From: Platerodrilus igneus | Taxonomy: Eukaryota; Arthropoda; Insecta; Coleoptera; Lycidae | NCBI GenBank assembly: GCA_036346225.1 | Contig: JARFIW010001670.1 | Span: 1-64,000, forward strand | Length of the DNA: 64,000 nucleotides | Direction: 5' to 3' | Shown here: one piece after another, positions 21,336 to 32,432 of the stretch | How the letters are laid out: each line of letters starts with the position of its first letter | How positions within the stretch are numbered: position 1 is the first letter of the stretch | Position numbers and translations under genes: made by a program | Notes under the pieces: model-generated | Databases searched by the model: none | The model's input: only the letters and a program-made list of their open reading frames with translations | Told to the model about the DNA's origin: nothing

Positions 21336-21743
21336 TTATGTAATTATCGCCACCAGCTGATCAAGTAAGACTACCGACTGAAGTCTGTAGGCTGCTATGA
21401 GACCCATCAGTTTGTCATTTGAGTGGATGTTAATTGAAATAATTTTGTACACTGCATCATACATAGGTGAAGATGGTATTCTGTTATGTATGGCAATTAG
21501 GACTGTACCACCTCCTGACAAGTGGTCACATTGATAGCTGCAGTGGCAATTTTATGGTCGAGAATACAATTTGCAAACGAGATCAAAAGGGTTTGCAAGT
21601 ATTGTAACGAATATATATTCTGTAGCACTATTTTTGGAGGAATCACATCTATGCATTGTTGGTCTGTGATATTTGATTCTTGTATTTGATACTGTTATAT
21701 CTGAAAGAAACAATTCCACAATGGAACAGGAAATTATGACCAT
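21336..21743 (-). pseudogene. LINE-A copy 2, endonuclease fragment
   Basis: The stretch SGGGTVLIAIHNRIPSS, followed by IISINIHSNDKLMGLIAAYR, matches the GGG(V)LIAV.N..PS ... I.VYRPP part of LINE apurinic/apyrimidinic endonucleases. The more upstream ELFLSDITVS (21720-21680) may correspond to the preceding LFPSDY segment. About 600 bp between this and the RT pieces is too degraded to read. Confidence 0.6.
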
Positions 21744-21760
21744 TTAATTAGCTTAAATGC

Positions 21761-24202
21761 TTTACCCAGAAATATTTAATAACAATATACACTCAGAAAA
21801 CATATTTAAAAAGAAACTAGTCGTTTGTGTTGCCTAATCCATAGGCGGATTATATCCTTTCAGTTGTTAAAATTAGGATAGCACTTGCGTGAATACGGTC
21901 ACGAGGTGACGCGCAAGGGATCAGTTGTTCTTTACGTTCACGGCACGAATAACCAAGCCGGCCATTGTAGTTGAGGATGCAGTCAAGACTGCAACTTATA
22001 CAGATGGGGTCACGAGTTTTTTACAAGTGGGGCCTCAGAATAGGCGTGCCGAGATAGGCGCAGGAGAGCTGGATGTCTTGGGGGCACCGAAGAGTATTTC
22101 ATTCATGTGACTCCGGCAAGGCACTAGACCACGCTTCCTTTTAAAAATGGTTCGAGTCGGTATTTGTTAACGCGCATGAAGTAATTAGAAATATACATAT
22201 GGAGATTGGGGCAACGTTCGTTAATTAAGAACGTACAGCTGTTGTTCGATTTTTTTTTTATCAAATTTGTAAGCAGGATCCAGAAAATGTGCATCGCTGC
22301 TCGATAACAAAGGGGTAACGTCTTCATTAAAAACAGGTATCAAACCTTTCTGTTATTATGTTTGTCAGACTTTATAAGTGCTCACATAAAATTTTAATCG
22401 AAGGTTGTTTAATTATGTTAAATTTTGTGCACGAATAACTACGTGAAATATGATTGTTATAAAGTACTAATAAGGTAATTTTGTAAGACACGCGGAACAT
22501 CCATGTGTGTAAAGTATTGTTTGTGATTCTAAAGTCCACTTCCTGTTTTTTAAAAAGTTCACTACAGATGTCTAATCTTTAATAAGGTCATTATACCTGA
22601 ATAAGTTAAAATTTTATTTATCCAAGTTAGCTGCACGTGATTTAAATTTTTTATAAAGAAATAAATTAAACTGATGTGAAATACATGTAAACCAATACAC
22701 AGATTTGTCCATTGGGTATCAGAAATCTTGTTTTGAAATACTATTAAAATTAAGGTCTTATTATGTCAAGACAGATTTATAAAGAATTCAATTTTATTAT
22801 TTTGTATTTGTAACCATATTTGAAAAAAAAACGATAAGAGAGAAACTATATTAAATTACATTTTTGGACTCAAGTTTTTTATTCCATGCACAATTAATTT
22901 TAATAAGAATATTTTAAAGAAAATAAATTTTTTGAATAATGAAATTAGACGAATGCTGAAGTAATTTAAAAAACACAGATATGTTACAACTGATTTATTC
23001 TAGATATTCATTTTTAATTCAAATACCTTTGGTGTGGTAATCTCAAGATTATCCACTCGTAATTATTAGTATGCTTTTTTATTAAAAAGCACAAACAGTG
23101 TCTTTTTAATAAGAAATTTGTTGTGTAGTTTTTCTTTCAGGATCATCGAGATTAAAGAGGTTGTAAGTATGTTCCAGAGGTTTCCAGATGTGTTAGTTCA
23201 TTAAGTTGTAAGTTTTTTATGGTGCTTATATCCCATGAGTTTCTGTATCTTCTCATAGGAGTATTGAATTTCTTGTGTTATCATCCATATAGATACAGTG
23301 GCGCTCAATTCCCATTTTTCTTTTTATGTTAGCTTATTGTAGAGTTTATACCATCCCCACGCCCTTTCTCATTGCTCACCCTTGGGGTAATTCCCAGACT
23401 TAGCTGCGAACAAGTAAAAAAGGATAAAGCTTCACTTGTATCCAACGAGTGGAGGCGAAAAATGTTACAGTATTCGAGACCAAAACTGCACTGTACGATT
23501 CAAGGTGCATTTGAGACTTTTCGTCATACCATCATAAATTATTAAAGCAAAAAAATTCGAAGCAATCTTTGTGGAGTTCTATTTTTCTATACGTTGAATA
23601 AAAAAATAGCAAATATCAAGCCAGTAACACTTCCATTGTGATGACAATTTACTTCTCCCAAATATTAATAATAGCTAACAGCATCGAAGTTCGGAAGTTT
23701 TTGCACTTTGAATACAAACTCCAGTGCTGAATAAAATATTACTTTTGAAATAGGTATAACGAAAAAGTCATTTTAGCTACTGCTCGTGTTTTTATCCTGA
23801 AGTGATTTGAAGATAATTTCCTTAACCTGAACATTTGTTAGACAGTAATTTAGATTCACGAGACGATCTTTAGCAACTAATTAAAGGATTGCACAACTTG
23901 AAGAATCTATAGTATTTTGTATTGATGCAGTAACTGACTGCATCAGAAGAGTATACATTAAGAAACTAATGAACATTTAAAGGTTCCCATAGAGCACCAC
24001 AAAACTTGTGTTCCATACTACCTATATGGATCTATGTTCTTCTCTGTACACCAGTGAGATTGTCTGCACTGACTGATGTTTTATTTGTATTGCATTTAGC
24101 AGCCACGTATCTTGCCAATTAACTATAAATATTCCTATGGTGATGCGAAAACATATAATAAGGTTCTGTAACAATTTCTATAACTTTTATTTTATCTTAT
24201 AT
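21761..24202. other. No gene recognised
   Basis: Mostly AT-rich. A GC-richer island at about 21890-22110 and another at about 23340-23470 look like eroded repeats, but I cannot assign them. Short ORFs of 60-70 codons here show no family resemblance. Confidence 0.5.
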
Positions 24203-24562
24203 CTAATTCCTATGTCCTTTATGCAATCTAGAATTATAGTGCAGTTTTGCTTGTTTATAAATTGCATCTTGCAAGGGAAGTCTCAAGTCCTTTCCACTTA
24301 ATGCCCTATTTATTCCCACACACCAGTTATGTGCTACAAAACGAACGAACTTATCAACTAATTGTTTGTGAAAAACTCTCCTATGTTCTAAACAACTAAA
24401 ATAAAAGTTAACATTTATATCAACAAAATTAATTAAAGATGCCAAACAATGTTTCCTGTTACATATTTTTAGCAACAAATATTTACATATATTATACATT
24501 ATAACGTTTTGCCTTACTAATGGGTTATGTTCTTTACTCCTATATTGCCAGCTGACAGGCAC
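24203..24562 (-). CDS. Unidentified 119-codon ORF, probably a transposon remnant
   Basis: The protein is rich in Cys and His with a compact motif block: FSCLEHRRVFHKQLVDKFVR, then NWCVGINRALSGKDLR, then KQAKLHYNSRLHKGH to the stop. The regular HxxxFHxxLVxxFVR...NWCxxINRxLxGK pattern looks conserved rather than random. It suggests the C-terminal part of a mobile-element protein, but I cannot name the family. The start at 24562 is only the first possible codon. There is no neighbour to support it, and an upstream exon is not evident. Confidence 0.35.
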   Translation of the reverse strand: MPVSWQYRSKEHNPLVRQNVIMYNICKYLLLKICNRKHCLASLINFVDINVNFYFSCLEHRRVFHKQLVDKFVRFVAHNWCVGINRALSGKDLRLPLQDAIYKQAKLHYNSRLHKGHRN

Positions 24563-25713
24563 AAGGACAGATAACGAGGATTTCCTGATGATGTAAAAAG
24601 CCCAAGGTTAGTTTCGGTGGAAAATGGCTTGTAGATGAGGAAACCTCCAAAGGCTAAGCGGCTAGTTAAGCGATTTGCTCTGGGTAGAACATGAGCTTTG
24701 GGTCGGGGTTGGACTGCGACCAAAAATATAGTGAATATGGCGCCACCGAATTTTTGTATACTAAGAAGACCCTACTTGAGTCTTTTGTATAAGGGGAATG
24801 TGAAAACCTATACTCAAATACCGCTATACAAAAAATATTACAAGAACATAATCCTTATAGATGCTTACCTTATGGCTCGATATTGATCGTTAAAGATGCA
24901 CTGCTACACCTGTAAACAGATTAATACAAGGCTAGCACAGTTTGTGCATTCATTTTAAAAAATTCATAATTAAAAAGAATCAAACCTTATTCATTCCAAC
25001 TAATAATCATAGTCTTAACCAAAATGAATTTCTATTCCTTTAAGTTGCAGTTTAAAATTATTTACAAAACATTATCTTAGCAAATTTACTTTTAAAATTG
25101 ATTAAATTATGATTACGAAAAAATATGTACTTATATACTCGGTAATAATCTCAACATCTGTATCTCGCAAAAATAGAGTAATGTAACTTTTACATTATAA
25201 AAATCTAGCAAGATTGTATTCTTGTAAATGTTTAAATTTGAGCTTTATGATTGATTAAATTTATACTACAAACTTCATTTGACCTTGGTAGTACTACTTA
25301 GACTTCACATTAAATCGTATGCTAAAATATTCCGATTACTAATTATTGAAAACCAAAAGGAAACCATTTAGTTATCTAGACTTATATAATTTGATCTTCA
25401 AACAATAGCTTCAATTTTTGTTAATCTTGAAAGTTAACCTTTTCTACCTATATACTGCCATCTACTATTTTTTTGATTGTTCTAATAAAAAAATAAAATT
25501 AAAGTTTCATAGATTCCTTTCAACAATGTTAAAAATAACTTGTTTGTCATTCACATAATGAACTAGGAAGTTTCCACTTGAACAAACAAAACTTACTTGT
25601 TTGTCATGCCAAAGGTCACGGCTTGACCTACTTAAACTCTAATTACATACCAGATGTTAATCCATCAGAAGAATACTTGCAATGTATTTGGACCATACCC
25701 GGAATAATAATTG
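24563..25713. other. No gene seen
   Basis: AT-rich non-coding sequence. A short direct repeat (aacttgtttgtcat / tacttgtttgtcat) lies at about 25537-25608. Confidence 0.55.
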
Positions 25714-25762
25714 ATAAATAAAATTAAATAAAAACCCTTAACCACAAAAAATATTTAAATTA

Positions 25763-25803
25763 CTAAATAAGTATTTCGACCACTATGTGGTCATCATCAG
25801 TAG
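25763..25803 (-). ncRNA. Hammerhead-like motif, left arm
   Basis: On the minus strand the motif reads CTACTGATGA, T, GACCAC, ATA, GTGGTC, GAAATA. It has the CTGATGA and GAAA core and a 6-bp stem II. It departs from the consensus by an extra T between the core and stem II. Stem III (ATACTTAT) has one mismatch, and stem I (CTA/TAG) is only 3 bp. It is probably weak or inactive. Confidence 0.5.
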
Positions 25804-25990
25804 AAAAAAAAAATTAGCTGTTGTTCTGGAACACTTCAGAGGATATTCTCCTCACCACTTAGGCTGAAGTAAACCTTCCCAACCTATAATTTACTATATT
25901 GTTGCTTTAAACACTATCGAGGTTATTCTCCTCACCCGCAGGCTGGTGTTCTCAACAACAAACAAGTGAATTGTGTACAATTTTTTTTTT

Positions 25991-26031
25991 CTACTGATGA
26001 TGACCACATAGTGGTCGAAATACGTATTTAG
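25991..26031 (+). ncRNA. Hammerhead-like motif, right arm
   Basis: Same motif as the left arm on the opposite strand, but with an intact palindromic stem III (ATACGTAT) before the T cleavage position. The extra T next to stem II and the short stem I remain. The two motifs converge, so each strand of the element carries one. Confidence 0.5.
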
Positions 26032-26409
26032 TAATTTAAATATTTTTTGTGGTTAAGGGTTTTTATTTAATTTTATTTAAATCGTGCCACAGTGTTCCTA
26101 TAGATTATTAAATAATTGATAAATTGGAATCTTCTTATTTCAACAATAAACAGGTTAGAATTCTCCAACACCACACAATCCAATTAACTCTGATACAGAA
26201 TATCAAACGGACATCACGTGCTTCCACATCGAATAAATGAACCACGTTGGATTAATTACCACATCAAATAAAATTACATATAAGTTTTACAAATCCTATA
26301 AGTTGCCATTAATATAAGTTGTATTTACTATCATTTGCATTTAATGTAAGCTGCACTGAAAATTATAAATTAACAAAGGACCTAAAGCTCGGTAATACTT
26401 ACCGCTATT

Positions 26410-26697
26410 CTAAAACCAATTATTATAATTTACGCGCCGTCTTGTACAACTATAATCTGCCAAGCGTCGACATATAATGTGCTTTAACGAAGACGATTTC
26501 ATCTTGAAATCAACTTTTATCTTCCTGCGTTTCCAACACCAGGTGTGCAACGTTCTTCTATACAAAGAACGAATGACCTTCTCAAACAACAGCTCAGGTA
26601 AAAGTGTTCTATTGACGTATACTACCACCTGACAACAGTTACAATTTTTATAATTATCAAAAGAAGGAGCCCTTATAGTGACGCTCGCAAATGACAT
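26410..26697 (-). CDS. Unidentified 95-codon ORF
   Basis: Starts MSFASVTIRAPSFDNYKNC and ends RRRVNYNNWF. It has clustered Cys (NCNCCQ) and a basic middle (WKRRKIKVDF). It lies between the hammerhead-like foldback and the P-element 3' end. No family resemblance is seen. It may be chance, although the base composition is less AT-rich than its surroundings. Confidence 0.2.
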   Translation of the reverse strand: MSFASVTIRAPSFDNYKNCNCCQVVVYVNRTLLPELLFEKVIRSLYRRTLHTWCWKRRKIKVDFKMKSSSLKHIICRRLADYSCTRRRVNYNNWF

Positions 26698-26967
26698 TTT
26701 CTGTCACCGCTTAACTTATAATTGATGCTAGCAGTTCGAAAGCTTATATTAGATTTAACAACTGTAATAATTTTCACGTAGATTGTGTAGAGATATTATA
26801 TTTGAATTAACTTTTTATAAAATTATTAACTTAAATATTAGTTAAGATATTGCTGGAAAATAAACTTGTTACAACATATTACAAAACGCTCTTATTACAA
26901 TGGGTGTACAATATTTTAATTTGTCAGGAATGCCTATTAAATATTCTTTTTCAATAATTAGGTCGTG

Positions 26968-27500
26968 TCAATGTTTTAATTTATCTGATGAGAATATTTG
27001 ATGTTTGCAAATACGGCAAGTCTCAATTAATGTGGTAATATATTTTGTCATAAATCCACTTACGTGTCCTATACTTATTTTGTCAACATAGCAAAAACTT
27101 ATTGCAGAAATTTGAAAATCCAATCTTTCCTGTTCTTCTGTACAATCTTCAGCTTTCTGCATAACAAAATTTTGTACACTAGTAATTATATTGTCCGAGT
27201 GTTCTTCTTCACAGTTTGCCGATAGAGAGTGTCGACTTACAAAGTTGTTTACCAATTCTGTTTTAAAATGTGACCTAAATTGTGATGAATTTTGATTTAT
27301 ACCTTGAAGTCCTTGCTTTCTGATCTGGCCAAAAAAATTTTCAAGAGGATCTTGATTAAACACCCAGGGTTTCATAAAATTAATATTTTTTGCACGCAAA
27401 GTATAAAAAATTTCATTTAAACTTTTGAGTGTAACAATTCAGTTTAGCAGTGTAGGTGGTCTAACCTTTCAACTGTTCCTTCAGCTGTAACAAAGAAAAA
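26968..27500 (-). pseudogene. P-element transposase C-terminal part
   Basis: An acceptor-like TTTGTTACAG near 27490 precedes EGTVERLDHLHC. A broken stretch follows, then RAKNINFMKPWVFNQDPLEN and FFGQIRKQGLQGINQNSSQF. NQDPLENFFGxxR is the best conserved block of P-element/THAP9 transposases and belongs to the C-terminal part of the RNase H-like fold. The frame runs open from 27399 to the stop at 26968. A frameshift or stop lies at about 27430. Confidence 0.85.
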
Positions 27501-28029
27501 TCAATTACATTACTTAGTAAATTAAATTTCTATATATGTAGTTGACTAAACAGTATCACATACATTTTATGAAAAAATTTCCAATTTATTGGCGATGCCC
27601 GTTCTCAATAATAATACTATGCCTACGATTGTAACGTATTTCAGTAGTAAAACAACCTATTTATTTTGAAAAGCATAAACAGTACAAGTCAAATACAGAA
27701 CATAGATTTTTTCTTCCATCAGATATAACTAAACATTTTAACCGTTTATTCAACCATATCATTAAATCAGTGTAAAACTAAATTTAACTAGTAATTTCAA
27801 AAACCATGAATATCGTGATAGCTTTACATGATAGTATATTTTTGATGTCCTTAAGGTCAAAAAGTTTATTTCTGACAATATATTGATGTTTTGAGGTCAA
27901 ACCACTAAAATAATGCCCTTTCAGTGCTTTTACATCAGTCTTGAACTGATGTGAAAATATGATATAGAAATACTAGTTTCATCAACAGCATATAGTTTAC
28001 ATATTATTAATTATATTAAAAAAAATACC

Positions 28030-28250
28030 TTGGAAATACATATTTTGCAACTGACGAGAAGCATCCTTCCAAAACTCCACATGTGTTGTTTTTTCAGACA
28101 CTGCACATCTCAAACGTTTTCCACCATGTGGATACAATGAATAGCCATTGACACTATCAAATATGGTGTCAAAAAATTTTAATATTTGCGAAGTTCCAAA
28201 GCTTTGAGCAGTTAATTTTTCTTCTTGAACGCCTGCGGCATCTGTAAAAT
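28030..28250 (-). pseudogene. P-element transposase exon, insertion-domain region
   Basis: Following TTATTTTACAG, the frame reads DAAGVQEEKLTAQSFGTSQI, KFFDTIFDSVNG, then GGKRLRCAVSEKTTHVEFWK. It ends at a CAAG/GTATTT donor. FDS.NG...GK.LR.A....H..FW matches THAP9/P-transposase sequences. This exon looks undamaged. Confidence 0.8.
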
Positions 28251-28379
28251 AATATAATCACAAATCAAATTGAAGAACTGGCTGACTAACATATCAGAAC
28301 GAGCCATAAGGGATATAACAGATGCAACAGCGTGGCTAAATACTTGTGTTGCACAAGAAACTTTCATTTTTTAAATTTT

Positions 28380-29154
28380 AGTTTGATTTACGTGCAATTC
28401 CGTTAATTTGTACAGCACGCAGGCTTCCATCTGTATTGTCAATGCAATAAGCTATTTAAATATCAATCCATTTTGCAACATGGATGTCATTCTTGTACTC
28501 CGACACCAAATTTTTGTGTAATAGATTGTTTCTCACACCTTTTATTAGGTGTGGAGGATCATAAATATGTATAATTGTGTGCCCATCTACAATCTATGAT
28601 TTCTGTGAATGATCATAATTTGGTTCTCGATAGGAGTTCGTTTGTAAATAATTAATTGCTGCTTGATTCGAACTGCCTTGATCGCTTATGGTAGCAATAA
28701 CAGAAAGAGCAGCCTGTTGACATTTTATTATAACAGATTTTATTAATCTCACTAAAGCAACAGTTTTAATATTGGATTTAGAAAATGCATAAAGCAGTGG
28801 CTGTTTCCATTCCCTTGTTATTTCTTTTACAAGGAAGACTAGCGCATGATCAGCAATTGCAATGTTTGATGTTATGTTGTCTAAACATGCAAAGCCTTCA
28901 ATTTCATTCACACTGACATTCATTTGCAAATTTGGTTCAATATTCATCTCATCAAACATTAAACAGCAATTTCTGTGAACTTCTGGTAAGGATGATACAC
29001 TGCTTTTTAAATTCTTAAAAATAACATCGTTAAAACCAGGTTTCACAGGAATTTTTCTTAATAGTGCCATAATTGTTTTCCTTGAAGGTAGAGAAAAAAA
29101 ATTGGAAAGCACCCTGTACCTATTGCCAGTCTGCTTAATTAATACCGGAGCCAT
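28380..29154 (-). pseudogene. P-element transposase catalytic core
   Basis: From 29154: YRVLSNFFSLPSRKTIMALL (leucine-zipper/HTH linker), CCLMFDEMNIEPNL (first catalytic Asp region, MFDEM), ADHALVFLVKEITREWKQPL, VIATISDQGSSNQAAINYL (second Asp, SDQGS). A TAG at about 28592 is followed in frame by HIYDPPHLIKGVRNNLLHKN, the DPPHLLKG.RNN motif, and AKWIDI. A shorter, frame-shifted tail runs to about 28380 (CATQVFSHAVASVISLMARS). The family cuts and pastes DNA in a GTP-dependent way in Drosophila. This copy is inactivated. Confidence 0.85.
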
Positions 29155-29209
29155 GATTTTATCATCTAATGTGTATCTTCTGCTTTTGAGTTTTTTTTTG
29201 TGCTAAGAA

Positions 29210-29455
29210 GATTTGGCTCTTTAGAAATTTTGCCATTGTTCGGTTCATGTTTGATGTTATTTAGGCTACTACTTCTTCTTTTGAACGTCGCTTCCACTTT
29301 TGTTTAAATTGCTTCTTTCTTATTTTATATGCATTGGCCGATCTTTTTAATTGTTGTGCAGCTAAGTAAAATTTCCGGGCTTTTGGTGTCAGCTGTGTAG
29401 CTCTGGTTACACCAACGTCTTGCAGTTGATGAGCAATTTCTACAATGTCATAAAA
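29210..29455 (-). pseudogene. P-element transposase linker/coiled-coil region
   Basis: Minus strand reads EIAHQLQDVGVTRATQLTPK, KFYLAAQQLKRSANAYKIRK, QFKQKWKRRSKEE, then a stop. LTP...FY...Q.LKR is typical of the segment after the THAP domain in P-like transposases. A frame change brings the next part (RRYTLDDKIMAP) into the 29154 frame. The insertion point of Gypsy-1 is about 200 bp upstream, at 29652. Confidence 0.7.
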
Positions 29456-29647
29456 TTACAAATATCTAATAATAAGTGAACAGCTAAAGTTTGGGAAGTG
29501 ATTTAGTACGGTGTTATTTAAATGTTTATGACGAGGCAAGGAGCTTGGTCCAGAATTCCTAAATGAGTACTGTAATAATAACTTCCCGGAGATGTATTGT
29601 GAGACAATCTTAAAATCAAAATAAAAATTTAAAACAATAGGCACTTC

Positions 29648-29652
29648 AGTGT
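29648..29652. repeat. Gypsy-1 target-site duplication, left
   Basis: AGTGT immediately before the 5' LTR, matched by AGTGT at 33988-33992 immediately after the 3' LTR. Five base pairs is the usual Ty3/Gypsy duplication size. Confidence 0.85.
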
Positions 29653-29809
29653 TGTGGTGTTGCCAACGTTACGTGATTGATATACTAGATCAGAGTAGCA
29701 GGGGGAGGAGACTTTGAAAGAAGTGTAAATTAGAGTAATTGGCAGAATAAAGCATATAGTATTGTTCAATTACGTAGTAATATAATCCTTCAAATATACA
29801 AATACTACA
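29653..29809 (+). repeat. Gypsy-1 5' LTR
   Basis: 157 bp, begins TGTGGTGTTGCC and ends ATACTACA. It contains an aataaa signal (near 29745). Confidence 0.9.
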
Positions 29810-29845
29810 ATTGGCGACGAGGATTTTGGGTTCATGTAAAATAAT

Positions 29846-30700
29846 TTGAAAAATTATTGCAACATGGAGAAAATGCATATTCCGTCATTTGCACTTCAAA
29901 CTGCATCACCTCATGACTGGCAGAGATGGAAACAGACTCTTGAATTTTACTTCATCAGTGAAAAGATAACTGATGCGAAGGTCAAACAGGCAAAACTTTT
30001 ACTGTTAGGCGGTCCGGCTCTTCAAGATGTTTATTTTTCTCTACCTACAGTTACCGAGTTTCCTGATGGTACTGATGTTTACACATACACTTTAAAATGT
30101 TTAGAGTCAAAAATTGGGCAAGAAGTACAAAGTGGTATGAACGGTATGTTTTATCTCAAGTGCACCAAGGAAAGGACGAAAACATTACCGCATTTCTTAC
30201 TCGTATTCGAAAGCAAGTTCAACGGTGTAGTTTTAATGGACCAGCTGTTGACGAAGCTATCCTAGGTCAGTTAATTAATGACATTTCATCGAACGAACTC
30301 CGTTCCCGGCTTATGGAAAAAGATTCTCTGACCTTGGACGAAGCTGAAAGGCTTGCACGTACATTTGAAACAGTGTTATCACAAGCTGGAATAATGGCTA
30401 ATAACTTAACTGTTTCTGGTAATTCACCATTTTCTACAATTTCGACTTCCGTGTGCAAAACTACAGAACGGCATAAGAAGAAGAAGATGGGAGAGAAGGC
30501 AAATTTAGTTAAGCCTAAGCAAAATAAATTTTCATCTGGTGAATCTAAAACACTAATATGCGTTTGCTGTGGAACCGAGGGTCATGTTCCAAAAGACAGT
30601 AGGTGTCCGGCGCTTAACGCTGTGTGTAATAAATGCAAAAAAACTGGCCATTTTGCACGTATGTGTCGCTCAAGCGGTAATTCAAATTTGGGCACAGGTA
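29846..30700 (+). pseudogene. Gypsy-1 gag with two zinc knuckles
   Basis: Begins in the frame MEKMHIPSFALQTASPHDWQ at about 29864. The capsid-like W..W...F.FY segment is near residues 20-35. A frameshift at about 30110-30265 moves the reading to the frame starting at 30097 (DENITAFLTRIRKQVQRCSF). Two CCHC-type knuckles follow: CVCCGTEGHVPKDSRCPA (first, irregular) and CNKCKKTGHFARMC at about 30630-30672. The knuckles bind genomic RNA. Protease follows in the same frame. Confidence 0.85.
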
Positions 30701-31668
30701 AAAGTTCGACTGTCAAGCAAGTGACAGATGAATCCATTTTTTGCGTACTTAACTCGGAAACTGGTAATCAACCAGAAGAAATAGTTGCATGTAAATTCGG
30801 AGGAGTACTACATTCCGCATTCGTGGATTCTGGTGCACTACATACTATGATGTCGAAAGAAAACTGGGAAAACCTGCGTCTAAATGGCTTACAATTTTAC
30901 TGTTACGAACCTAGTCCTGATTTAAATTTCTTTGATGGTTCTGGTCAACTTCAGTATACTGTATTGTTTACGGCGAGTGTAGATGTAGTTTGTAATAATA
31001 TCTCGCATAGGGTTTCTGTCGTGGTCATTGAAGAGAATTTTACTACAATTCTTGGTCGTAATGATGCGAAGAAGTTTAAAGTTTTACGTGTTGGTTTGGA
31101 TGCATGTACAGAAGTTCGGGTACAAACAATTTCTATGACCCCAACTGCGCCTTTAGGTAAGCTTACAGATTTTCAACTGAGTATTCCTATTGATTCAAGT
31201 GTTGCACCATGCATTCAACCCCTTCGTCGAGTACCATACAGCTTACGAAAGCGAATCGAAGACCAAATTACAGAGCTATTACATCTAGAAATTATCGAGA
31301 AGGTCGAAGGAGCAAGCAAATGGGTATCGCCTGTAGTTCCTGTTCCTAAGTCGGACAACACTTTGCGCATTTGTGTAGATATGCGTCGTGTCAATGAAGC
31401 TGTACTTAACGAAAAGCATCCCATACCTATGATTGAGGATGTTGCCCCATTACTGAAGGATGCAAAAGTGTTTAGCAAGATAGATCTCCGTCAGGCTTAT
31501 CATCAGATTGAATTGGATCAGCAGTCACGTGAATTAACTACTTTTAATACACATATTGGTCTTTTCCGGTATCGTAGGTTAATGTTCGGACTTAAATGTG
31601 CACCTGAAATGTTTCAAAGAATTCTTGAAAGCGTTTTGTCTGGGCTTTTGGGCGTTTTAATTATTTAG
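30701..31668 (+). pseudogene. Gypsy-1 protease and N-terminal reverse transcriptase
   Basis: The retropepsin active site appears as FVDSGALHTMM (DSGA, at about 30822-30855), with the flap region down to TTILGRNDAK. The RT starts with ITELLHLEIIEKVEGASKWV, then VPVPKSDNTLRICVDMRRVN, HPIPMIEDVAPLL, VFSKIDLRQAYHQIELD (first palm Asp) and FRYRRLMFGLKCAPEMFQ. The frame stops at 31666, a few bases before the YLDD box, because of a one-base shift. Confidence 0.9.
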
Positions 31669-32430
31669 ACGATTTGCTAATTTTTGGAAGAACGACAGAA
31701 GAACACGATGCTAATTTACAAGCAGTACTCCGTCGTTTACAAGAACTGGGTCTAGTTATTAATCCTGGGAAGTCAGAATTTCGAAAGAATGCCGTCTCAT
31801 TTTTAGGACACATTATTAGTCACAATTCACTACGACCTACATTTAATAAAATTCAAGCACTTAAAGAATTTCGTTCGCCAGCTACAGCAGAGGAGCTTCG
31901 ATCATTTCTGGGTCTGGTAACTTACGTCGGAAAATTTATTCCTAACCTTTCTACGGAATTAGATTATTTGCAACAAACTGCTCGTTTTTCACCATTTCAA
32001 TGGACTGGTAGGGCGGAACAAGATTTTATACATGTCCAGTCACTGCTGTCTAATGAAAGCAGCTTAGAATTTTTTGACCCGGATCTACCTACCATAGTTA
32101 TGGCAGATGCTAGTCCCGTGGGATTAGGGCAGTATTATTACAAAGAAAAGGAGATGATATTCATACGATTTGCTACGTTAGTCGCTCGCTTTCTTCAGTT
32201 GAACGTCGATATTCACAGACTGAAAAGAGGCACTTGCACTAGTTTTTGCAGTGGAAAGACTTGAATATACTTACTTGGACGGAGTTCGAATTGGTTACGG
32301 ATCATAAACCTCTACAAACAATTTTCGGACCACGTTCGAAACCGTGTGCTCGGTTAGAAAGATGGATTCTTAGACTCAAGGCTTCAAATTCGCTGTTAGA
32401 TATGCTAAAGGCAAAATAACATTGCCGATC
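31650..32430 (+). pseudogene. Gypsy-1 reverse transcriptase C-terminus and RNase H
   Basis: In the new frame the catalytic box reads NYLDDLLIFG, so the YxDD is preserved. KSEFRKNAVSFLGHIISHNS and LRSFLGLVTYVGKFIPNLST follow. The RNase H begins with IVMADASPVGLGQYYY. From about 32140 several small frameshifts scatter the rest (VERLEYTYLDGV, LVTDHKPLQTIF, RLERWILRL). Palm and connection are otherwise well kept. Confidence 0.85.
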
Positions 32431-32432
32431 CA

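Larger units (their letters stand above)
17901..21760 (-). mobile_element. LINE-A copy 2: non-LTR retrotransposon with endonuclease and RT remnants
   Basis: 17901-20152 is the inverted counterpart of 2660-4865. Beyond 20152 this copy continues 5' into RT core (20715-20250) and apurinic-type endonuclease (21521-21336) remnants, all on the minus strand in the order expected for LINE ORF2. It is inserted at the edge of the Mutator-like gene's first visible exon. It carries a private LTR-like insertion at 18931-19625. The family belongs to the Jockey/CR1/L2 assemblage by its motifs. The 5' limit is approximate and no ORF1 is seen. Confidence 0.75.
25714..26080. mobile_element. 367-bp foldback element with inverted hammerhead-like arms
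   Basis: 25714-25811 and 25979-26080 are almost perfect inverted repeats of about 100 bp. From the outside in, the arms read aaataaaattaaataaaaac, ccttaaccac, tatttaaattacta, then a hammerhead-like motif, then a T/A run. The roughly 167-bp interior has an internal repeat (gaggatattctcctcacc / gaggttattctcctcacc). It has no ORF. I infer a small non-autonomous element, possibly a Penelope-type relic, since those elements carry hammerheads in their terminal repeats. Confidence 0.75.
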
